DNA of 64,000 nt. Source: Methanobrevibacter thaueri (lineage in GTDB: Archaea; Methanobacteriota; Methanobacteria; Methanobacteriales; Methanobacteriaceae). The stretch lies in contig NZ_MZGS01000024.1 in assembly GCF_003111625.1 (NCBI RefSeq), positions 62,001 through 126,000 on the forward strand, read 5' to 3'. The number at the start of each line of letters is the position of its first letter. Positions within the stretch are counted from its first letter, which is position 1. A model generated the notes under the pieces. It saw only the letters and a program-made list of their open reading frames with translations, made no database searches and had not been told where the DNA came from. The translations under genes and the position numbers were made by a program. This document shows positions 39,940-49,500 of the stretch, one piece after another.

Positions 39940-41091
39940 ATGGAATGCTATATTACTTATTGCGTTAAGGGATTTCTAGCCTTTAACAGTGAAAACGAAT
40001 TGATTTCAGAAAAGTTATTTCCGGAAGATGAAATACTTAACAGATTGGCCGATATCGATGATAAAAAAATCGTGCCTGAAGAAACGGAAATAATCGATGA
40101 AGTTTCCAATGACTATGATGAAATCATTATCGAATCCAACAAAAGAAGGTCAGATTACGGCAATGAAAAAGTCAACATCAAAACTCCAAATCCTGCCGGA
40201 GAATATCTGAGAAGCAATTATGAGGAATTCGGATTGGACAGTGAGGAAATAACCGAAATCTACAGAAATCTGGCGATTTACAGAATCAAGAAGGAATCCT
40301 CCTCTGAAGACAAACACCTGATTCAGGCAATCAATACCATCGATGAGATTGATGAAAGCATTTCCAAACAAATTGAAAGAATCCGTGAATGGTATGCATT
40401 GTATTTCCCGGAAATGGAAGTCATCAGAAACAATGAGACCTACATCAGACTTATATCAGAAAACAAAAGCAAGGATGAAATCATAAAGGCAAAGCCTGAA
40501 GCATTCCCGGACGACATGATTGACTTGGAGGAAGACATAAATCCGAAAGACATAGAAATAATGAACAATTATGCAAATTCAATCTATGAGATGCAGCAGA
40601 CAAGAAAGAATCTTGAGGAATATGTTGACTTTAAAATGCAGGACATAGCACCTAACTTGAGACTACTGGTCGGATCATCTCTTGGAGCCAAGCTGATTTC
40701 ACATGCCGGAGGGCTTAAGAGGCTTGCTGTCTACCCATCAAGCACCGTCCAGATAATGGGAGCTGAAAAGGCACTGTTCAGACACCTGAAAAGTGGAGAC
40801 CGTCCACCAAAATACGGTTTGATATATCAGCACCCACAGGTTCGCGGAGCAAAATGGTGGAACCGTGGAAAAATTGCCAGAATGCTTGCAGGAATGATAT
40901 CACATGCCGCAAGACGAGATGTATTTACTAAGACATTCGATGAAAATGCCTTTGATGAATTTATCAAAAAAGCTGAAGAAATCGAAAAGAATAATCCTTT
41001 TCCAACCAAAACCACTAAAAAACGAAATGAAGAAAGGTCAAAAGGCAAAAACAAGAAGAGAAAAGGTAAAAAGAAAAGGAAGAGGAGATAA
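39940..41091 (+). CDS. nop5: C/D box RNP core protein Nop5 (Nop56/58)
   Basis: Nop5 (383 residues) bridges L7Ae-bound C/D guide RNAs and fibrillarin in the archaeal 2'-O-methylation complex. The N-terminal domain contacts fibrillarin, a coiled coil lies in the middle (about 115-210), and the Nop domain has the hallmark RLLVGSSLGAKLISHAGGLK and GAEKALFRHL, with YGLIYQHP. The C-terminal tail is lysine/arginine-rich. It is followed after 2 nt by the fibrillarin gene, the usual operon. Confidence 0.96.
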   Translation: MECYITYCVKGFLAFNSENELISEKLFPEDEILNRLADIDDKKIVPEETEIIDEVSNDYDEIIIESNKRRSDYGNEKVNIKTPNPAGEYLRSNYEEFGLDSEEITEIYRNLAIYRIKKESSSEDKHLIQAINTIDEIDESISKQIERIREWYALYFPEMEVIRNNETYIRLISENKSKDEIIKAKPEAFPDDMIDLEEDINPKDIEIMNNYANSIYEMQQTRKNLEEYVDFKMQDIAPNLRLLVGSSLGAKLISHAGGLKRLAVYPSSTVQIMGAEKALFRHLKSGDRPPKYGLIYQHPQVRGAKWWNRGKIARMLAGMISHAARRDVFTKTFDENAFDEFIKKAEEIEKNNPFPTKTTKKRNEERSKGKNKKRKGKKKRKRR

Positions 41092-41093
41092 TC

Positions 41094-41735
41094 ATGAAAG
41101 TTTATTTTAAAGACGGGAACGTTGCAACCAAAAATTTGACTCCAGGAATATCAGTCTATGGAGAAGAATTGATCCAGGAAGATGTGGAATATAGAATCTG
41201 GAATCCTAGACGTTCAAAATTGGCTGCGGCACTCTTAAATGGATTGGAAAATCTGGACCTCCAGGAGACTTCAAAAGTCCTATACCTTGGTGCATCAACC
41301 GGAACAACAGTTTCACATATTTCAGACATTGTGATTGACGGAAGGGTTTATGCTGTCGAATTTTCACCAACCACAGCAAAAAAACTGGTTCAGCTTTCAC
41401 GCCAGAGGCCTAACATCGCTCCGATTTTAGGAGATGCGACAAAACCTAAAGGATATCTGAACATCACTGAAAAGACAGACCTGGTATACTGCGATGTTGC
41501 CCAACCTACACAGACAGAACTTTTCATGAGAAACATGAATCTCTTTTCCACCGATGACGGCGTCGGCCTTTTAATGATTAAGGCCAGAAGCATTGACGTT
41601 GTTCAAAAGCCTAAAAAGATTTTCAAGGAACAAGAGAAAAAATTGAAAGAGAAAGGCTTTAAGATTATTGAAAAAGTGAAGCTGGAACCTTACGAAAAGG
41701 ACCATATTGCACTACTAGTGGAGAAAAATTTTTAA
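41094..41735 (+). CDS. flpA: Fibrillarin, rRNA/tRNA 2'-O-methyltransferase
   Basis: FlpA (213 residues) is the SAM-dependent methyltransferase of C/D box RNPs. Features: the fibrillarin signature EYRIWNPRRSKLAAALLNGL (about 32-51), the SAM site VLYLGASTGTTVSHISDIV, VYAVEFSPTTAKKL, and the catalytic-region DLVYCDVAQPTQ. It overlaps the regulatory span of nop5 and ends at the terminator shared with the convergent MATE gene. Confidence 0.96.
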   Translation: MKVYFKDGNVATKNLTPGISVYGEELIQEDVEYRIWNPRRSKLAAALLNGLENLDLQETSKVLYLGASTGTTVSHISDIVIDGRVYAVEFSPTTAKKLVQLSRQRPNIAPILGDATKPKGYLNITEKTDLVYCDVAQPTQTELFMRNMNLFSTDDGVGLLMIKARSIDVVQKPKKIFKEQEKKLKEKGFKIIEKVKLEPYEKDHIALLVEKNF

Positions 41736-41765
41736 AAAAAAATGGGAATTTGAAAAATCCCATTT
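41733..41765 (-). terminator. Terminator of the NRPS-MATE operon
   Basis: On the minus strand AATGGGA pairs with TCCCATT (41741-41764) around a 10-nt loop, followed by nine Ts (complement of 41732-41740). The hairpin lies a few nt past the MATE stop and is oriented for the NRPS operon. It can also slow read-through from flpA. Confidence 0.7.
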
Positions 41766-41768
41766 ATC

Positions 41769-43493
41769 CTAATTTTTGATAGTTATTACCGTACTGTTTA
41801 AACCTAAAACCCTTGAATAATCAATTTTATCCGCAATTTTATTTAAAACAGAAATATTGTCAAATTCAAGATGTTCATTTTCAACAACAGGATTGAATTC
41901 GACACCAGTGTCCTTAACGGAAATCAGAATGTTCTCCTCATTATCCCGAACGATAACATCTATTGTGTCAACGTTTTCATTGGTGTTGATGATGTTTACA
42001 AGCATTTCCTCAATGGCCAGACTCACTAAAGCCGCTGACTTGTTGCCGCTTAGGTAATCCTGAACATCATGGGCCAGATTAACCGCCTCTTCAACATCCC
42101 CGGAAATGGTATGCTCAAACACTTTATCATCATTGTGCTTATTGATGAAAAATCCTGCGTATTCACCATTGGTCTTTTTATTAATGTATCTTGAATAACC
42201 GAAGATGAACAGTATTGTCAGTGCCTCAGCTATTGCAAATGAAATCCAAATACCGTTTCCGCCGATTGCATAGGAAAGTATGAAAGCGGCAGAGATTGGC
42301 AAGACAAAACCTTCAAGCAATGAAATGATAGTGGATAACTGATTCTTTTGAATTGCCTGGGAATAAAACGTATATAGGAATGTGATTGCAGTTCCGACAT
42401 AGCTTATTGCAAATATCCTTAATGCATTCAATACAACAGGAACATCAGCCGGATTTTTGACGCTATACAGGAACAATAACGCTTGAGGATAAACAATGAA
42501 TAAAACGGATAGCGCCAAACTTGAAGCCAGAACAATCTTTAAAGATCTTTTCACGACATAATTAACGCCTGAATAGTCCTCCTCCTTAAAGTAAACGGAC
42601 ACTATTGGAGACATTGTCTGTGCAGTTCCAATCAGGAAAATGTACAATATGAATAAGCTGTTATAACAGATACCGAATGCAACAACACCTGATTTTCCGA
42701 CATAAATACCAACCAAAAAGTTTATGACAAGCAATTTTAATGTTAAATACAATTGAGTTGATGCGGATGAAAATCCTGAAGTCGCAATTTTCTTAAAGAA
42801 ATTGAAGAATGAATTCACTTTCAACTTAATGAATTCCAAAGTGCGTTCTTTCTTAAGGAAATAATATGAAATTAAAACGGATCCAACAATGTACCCTGTT
42901 GAGGTAGCCAATGCGGCACCTGAAAGTCCCATACCAAAAAACTTGATATAAATTACATCAAAACAGATATTGACAATGTTTGCAATCAATATTGCTCTGA
43001 AAGGCAATGCAGGAATACCGTCAGCCCTTATGAAATAAGACAAGCTCATCATATAACATAAGAAAGGCATTCCTATTATCAATGCTACGAAATAACTGCT
43101 GACATCCGCAGTCAATTCCGGCTGGGACATGCATAAGAAATGTGCAATATTGCCCGAAAACAACAATCCAAAGAGGGTAATCAATAATCCAATCGATACG
43201 AGTGAAATGATTGATACCGAAAAGTAGCCATTACTTTTTTCATCGTCAAATTCCGCTTTTGAAACTGAACAAAGTACACTGCCCCCCAATCCAATCATCC
43301 AGTAGATAAGATTGACAAAAGTGATTACCGGAGCGACAATCTGAATCGGTGCAAGATTGCTTGCACCAATCAAGAAACTTACCATCAGTCCATCTACAAA
43401 CAGACAGATATTGCCCGCCATTGATGTGAATAATGTAGGGAAGAAAAATTCCCCAAATTTACTTCGCAATAATTTATAATTTCTCTCATACAT
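41769..43493 (-). CDS. MATE-family exporter fused to an anti-sigma-kinase-like ATPase domain
   Basis: This 574-residue protein has two parts. Residues about 1-440 form a MATE (multi-antimicrobial extrusion) transporter of 12 hydrophobic segments, with FPTLFTSMAGNICLFVDGLM at the start. Residues about 455-574 resemble the HATPase domain of RsbW/SpoIIAB: an N-box ALVSLAIEEMLVNIINTNEN and a G1-like ISVKDTGVEFNP. The last G2-type glycine loop is not clear. Bacterial RsbW-like proteins bind ATP and a partner antagonist. It lies 11 nt after the NRPS gene and is surely co-transcribed, so it probably exports the peptide product. No separate antagonist or phosphatase gene is in the window. Confidence 0.85.
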   Translation of the reverse strand: MYERNYKLLRSKFGEFFFPTLFTSMAGNICLFVDGLMVSFLIGASNLAPIQIVAPVITFVNLIYWMIGLGGSVLCSVSKAEFDDEKSNGYFSVSIISLVSIGLLITLFGLLFSGNIAHFLCMSQPELTADVSSYFVALIIGMPFLCYMMSLSYFIRADGIPALPFRAILIANIVNICFDVIYIKFFGMGLSGAALATSTGYIVGSVLISYYFLKKERTLEFIKLKVNSFFNFFKKIATSGFSSASTQLYLTLKLLVINFLVGIYVGKSGVVAFGICYNSLFILYIFLIGTAQTMSPIVSVYFKEEDYSGVNYVVKRSLKIVLASSLALSVLFIVYPQALLFLYSVKNPADVPVVLNALRIFAISYVGTAITFLYTFYSQAIQKNQLSTIISLLEGFVLPISAAFILSYAIGGNGIWISFAIAEALTILFIFGYSRYINKKTNGEYAGFFINKHNDDKVFEHTISGDVEEAVNLAHDVQDYLSGNKSAALVSLAIEEMLVNIINTNENVDTIDVIVRDNEENILISVKDTGVEFNPVVENEHLEFDNISVLNKIADKIDYSRVLGLNSTVITIKN

Positions 43494-43504
43494 CGTCTTA
43501 ACCT

Positions 43505-46500
43505 CTATAGACTAAAGAAGTCCAAATCATCCAGATATTTTATGAAATTATAGATGTAGTCTTCAGATATGAATGGCCATTTAATGCCCAAACGATAAAG
43601 CGCCTGAATAGTGAATGTATTGTCAACAGGCATCCAAATCTTTTTGACCTTTCCGGAACCTATTGAAGTGATAAGGCCTGACACACCTTCCTGTTTTGAT
43701 TTATCTGCAAGCGCTTCATCTAAAGCATTTTCATAATCGTCATCCTCAGCAGGTTCAATATCCAATCCTAAAGGTTTGATAATGTCGATTATGTCTCCAA
43801 AGGAAACGCTGTGATAATCGTATGGATGGAAAACTGTACATTCTTTAGGAGTCTTTGAAAGACCTAAAATTGCTTTTGCAGTCACATCAATCGGTGAAAA
43901 TTCAACATTATTCATTAGCATTGAATATGGCATTTTTCCAATTGTTACGAATGCCTTTAAACGATTGATGAAACCATTTGATTCAAAGTTGATTTGGAAT
44001 TCACTGTCAGAGCTTCTTGCCATCAGGTTTCCAACCCTCATGATTTTAACGTCCAAATCGTCATTGACGGCAGCTTCTAGAACCGCACGTTCTGCCAAGA
44101 ATTTGGAATTGAGATATTGATTGTCAACAGCCTGACCAATGAACAAATCATTTTCCGTGAATTTGACATCAACCGGAGGATAATTGTTTATACTTTCACC
44201 GGCAATACTGTATGTGGAAACCTGGACGTATTTTGCATCTTTCATCTTTGCAAATTTAAGTCCGTTTATTACACCACCAAGGTTAATGTCTTCAATATCT
44301 GTTCCGGATGAGAAGTGCTTAACGTTGGCAGCACAGTTAACTATGGTATCGATTTTCTCATTTATAAGATTTTCAAAGTCTTCAAAGTTAGTGATGTCCC
44401 CTTCAATGACATGCAATCTTTCTGCGAATACCTCTTCATATTCATCGGAGAAGTAATAGAACAGTAGAGATCTCAATCTTTCTTCACCGCTCAATACCTT
44501 ATTGGCCCTGATGAAACAGTAAACGTCCCCTGTTTCATTATCAAGTATTTCACGAAGCACGTGTATTCCTAAAAATCCTGTTGCACCGGTAAGCAGAATA
44601 TTGCCTAAGCTATCCTGAATTCCACCATCAAGTATTGTTTCAAGATTGTTTTTCTTGAGCAGATCATTGATTTGTGAATAGTCATAGGATAATTCCTCTT
44701 TTTTGTCCATTGTTTCATCAGAGAGGATAAATTCTGACAATGCCCTTGGAGTCGGATTTGAGAAAACATCACCATAACTTAAATTATAGTTTCTGTTTAA
44801 AGCTTCCATAGTGATTTTAGTAACTAAAAGTGAAGTTCCACCGATTTCAAAGAAATTGTCAGTGACACTTACTTCGTCAAGTCCCAGGATTTCAGCAAAC
44901 AGGTTTGCAAAGAATGCTTCAATGTCGTTTTCAGGAGCAACATATTCAGTGATTAAAACCGGTTCAGGCAAGTTTCTCAGGTCTGTTTTTCCGTTTGCGG
45001 TTTGAGGCATTTCATCAAGCTCCATGTAGACTGTTGGAACCATGTAATATACCAATTTTTCACCAAGGGATGCTTTCAGCTCGTCAATATCAATGGAATA
45101 ACCATTTTCTTCACGATTTTCATCCTTATATTCATCATGAACTGTGAAATATGCACACAGATGATCGTTGCCCTTGATTTTTTTAACAACAACCGCAACA
45201 GATTTGATTCCAGGGAATTTTGAAAGGCCCACTTCAATCTCGCCTATTTCAATTCTCAAACCTCTGAGCTTGATTTGGTTGTCCATTCTTCCGAATACAT
45301 AATAGTCCCCGTCTTCAGTGACTTTGACAAAGTCTCCGGAATGATAGAATCTGACACCATTAATAATCTCATATGCTTTGGCATTATTTTCCGGACGGTT
45401 CAGATATTCTCTTGAAACACCTTTTCCCGCAATGAATAGCTCACCAATGACATTTGGAGGTAAAGGATTGGAATCGAAATCCATAACCATCTCATGCACA
45501 TTGAACAGTGCCTTACCTATATGGATGTCTGAACTTTCAAGCAATTGACCGTTACAGTAGACGGTTGTTTCAGTCGGACCATACATGTTAAAGATTTTTC
45601 CGTTGGAGTTTTCGCTGAGCAATTCATATAATCTTGCTGAGAACGGCTCTCCCGCATGAATATAAACTTTAAATCCGTACATTGTTTCCTGCATCGCTTC
45701 AATTTCCAGATATTGTAGAATACGTGAAGGTGTAGCAACGTAGACATTCGCTCCGGACCTGTGGATTAAATCCATCATTTCAATAGGGTCCTTGTATTCG
45801 GTATCATTTGCAAATACCATTGGAACTCCATTCAACAGAGATCCCATCAGTTCCTGCTGGAATACGTCGAAAGCTACAGTTGTAGTGGACAATACCTTGT
45901 AATCCTCTTTTTCAAGATTGTGGACCAGTTCATATGTACAGACATTTCTAGGGTCAGGATAAACAAAGTTTGCAATGTTTCCATGCTCCAATATTACTCC
46001 TTTTGGAAGTCCTGTGGAACCTGAAGTGTAAATGAGATATGCCATATTGTTTGCATGCACATCAGGGTCAGGGTTGGAAGTGTCCTCTTCCTTAAGAAGT
46101 TCATTGACATCCAGCAAATTATCGCTATATTGGGACAAGTCTATGCCTTTTTTCTCAATGACATCATCCACAATGATGTATTTTGATTCACTGTCTGTTA
46201 GAACATGCTCAATTCTTTCTGAAGGATATTCAGAGTCAACCGGAATGAAAGCTGCACCTGCCTTTAGAATACCGAATGCAGATGCAATCACATTACTGTT
46301 TCTGTTCAGTATGAACATTATCCTATCTTCAGGACCGACTCCTTTCTTGATGAGACTGTGAGCAATCCTATTAGCCTTTTCGTTTAGCTCCACATAAGTG
46401 AACTCGCCGTCATCCGCATATAAGATGACCCTGTCCGGATGCAATTCGACCTGATTTTCAAATATCTTATTCAGCCTGTCTTCAGGAATATCATCATATT

Positions 46501-49500
46501 CCAAATCATCGACGCCCCAATCATCATTTTCAATGATTGAAATGTCCTTCATGAGTGTATTTCCGTTGAATGTCATGAATTTGTTTAAGACTATTCTGAT
46601 ACAGTCAAGGAAAGTGTTAATCAATGTTTCAGAGTATAGCTGATCGTTGTATTCACAGAATATCCTGTATTGGCCATCCACTTCAACCACATTTATGTTA
46701 ATCTTGAATTTCAGACCTTCATAGTCAAGGGATTGCCTTTCAACATTCATTCCGCCGATTTCAATGTCTTCGATGATTTTTCCGTGATATGCGTATAATA
46801 TTTCAGGAGCGATGTCGAATTTATTTGAAATTTCGGTTAGAGGATATGATGAATATGCCAGTACATTCAGCCATTCCCCATTAATGTACTCCAGATATTC
46901 ATTAAGACTTGAATCTGAATTTAATTTCAATGCCAACGGCAATGTCTTAACCATCATGGCCAATGTTTTTTGCTGATTTGGATTGAATCTGCCGTTAGTG
47001 ATTGTTGCAATCAATATATCTCTGTTGTAAACGAATTTGTTTAAAACAAATGAAGTTGCAGCAAGGAACAGATTATTCTGACTGAGGTTTGATTTCTTAC
47101 AGAACTCGTCAATAGTTTCCTTATCAAGGAAAACATCCCTCATTGCAGCATTGCCCTCGGATTCATCACCGTTGATGTCCTGGGCAATCAGTGTTGCGTC
47201 ATCAAATTCCTGAACCTTATGGGCGAAGAACAATTCAGCTTCCTTATATAATGAGGACTGTTCCGTTTTAATTTCATTTAAGGAATACTCGAATCCGTCA
47301 AGTTCTTCAAGCTCATAATCCTTTCCATCGTAGATTTTTGAGATTTCATCAAATAAAATGTTTAGGGAAGTCCCATCCACAATGATATGGTGGAAATCGG
47401 CAAGCAGCATTGAGTTTCCGACTATCTTGAATCTGAACAGTGGTCCCTCATCAAGTTTGAAAGGCTTTACAAATTCATCAATATTGGCTTCATCAACAAC
47501 CTCAATCAAGTCATCGACTTTTAGGCCGTCCCTTCTTTGCTGATAAACCTCACCATTTTCCATTACCATTATTGTTTTTAGATAAGGGTGATTTTCAATG
47601 GCGGTTATGATTGCTGACTTGAGCTTATCCACATCAATGCCTTCACTGAATTCCATTTTCTTTGGAAGGTTGTAGGCAGTGTTATCAGGATCTTTGATGC
47701 AGTCAAAGTAAACTCCAAGCTGATTTGAAGTTAACGGATAGAATTCCTGAACATCGGATTCTTCATCATCAACTATTTTAATTTCAGATGCAATCTTTTC
47801 TATTGTTTTATATTTCAATATTTCAGTAACGTTCAGCTGTGCATTCATTTTATTATAAATTGCTGAAGTTAATTTGATTACAGACAGGGAAGTGAGTCCT
47901 ATATTGAACAAATCAGTGTTTACACCGAATTCATCGACTCCCAAAATATCAGAGACTATATCAAATAGCTCTTTTTCAATATCAGTTCTTGGTTTTATGA
48001 ATTCATCAATGTCAATTTCTGGATCAGGTAAATTTTTAAAGTCTGTTTTTCCATTAGGAGTTTTAGGGAATGATTCAAGCTGTGTGAAATATGACGGAAC
48101 CATATATTCAGGCAAGGAATCAATCAGACACTGTCTCATGTCCTCAATGTCAATATCACAGGATGCTGTGAAATAAGCGCATAAGTGTTCCACGTTGTTG
48201 AGTTTTTTAACAACAACCTTTGAAAGGGAGACATTTTCATAATTTGCAATTGCACCCTCAATTTCAGACAACTCTATCCTCAATCCTCTGAGTTTGATTT
48301 GAGTGTCGTTACGTCCTGAAACATACAACTCTCCATGGACATCTTTTTTACCCAAATCCCCTGTATTATAATATGGAATATCATTTAATGTTAAAAAGAC
48401 CTTTTCAGTTTGTTCAGGGTTGTTCAGGTATCCTCTTGCAATTCCAGCTCCACCAACATAAATTTCACCAGTCACATAAGCAGGCAGCTGATTTCCATCA
48501 ATATCCATTATCTTATCAACTACATTCAGCATTTCCCATCCTGCAGTAACCTCATTGGAGTCTATTAACTTATAATGTGAAGCGATTGTCACTTCTGTTG
48601 GCCCATATGAATTATAGATGTCTGCATTTGTGTATTTTGATAATCTGTCATATAATACTGGAGGGAATCCTTCACCACCGACAATAATCACATTGCACTT
48701 TCCGACAACATCCTGAATTTCTTCAAGCTGCAGGTATTCGAGCAATCTGGTTGGTGTGGAACCGAATCCTTCTGCATCAGTTGCCTTGAACAATCCGACC
48801 AATTCCAAAGGATCAACGGCCTGTTCATCATTTGCAAACACTACAGGCAATCCGTTTAGAATTGTACCGAATATTTCCCTTAAGAATACGATAAATGAAA
48901 CTGTAGAAATTGATATGAACTTATTGCACTTGTGGTTCAATTCGTAAATCGGAACGTTCTCCTCAACATTCGCCACATAGTTTGTGATTCCCCTGTGAGT
49001 AATCATGACCCCCTTAGGTTTTCCGGTTGATCCTGAAGTGTAAATTAAGAAACATAAATTATCCGGAGTCAAAACAACATCAGGATTTGAATCATCATCC
49101 CCCATCAGCAATTCATCAACATCAATTCTGTTTTCGCCATTATAGTCTATTTCTGAAGATGTTATAACAAATTTGGAATCACTATCCTCCAGAATCTGGT
49201 TGATTCTGTTTTTCGGATAATTCGGATCGATTGGAATGAATGCCGCTCCCGCTTTGACGATACCCAAAACAGCTGCAATCAAATCGCTGTTCCTTCTCAT
49301 CATGAACATTACTCTGTCTTCGATGTCGACTCCCCTTTTGATTAAACCGTTAGCTATCTTATTTGCTTTTCTGTTTAATTCATCATAGGTGAGTTCACCA
49401 TCCTCAGCATAAAGTATTGTTTTTTGAGGATTTTCAGCCGCAATATTTTCAAATACCTTATTTACGATTCCCTCATTTGCAAGATTGATTTCAAAGCCTT

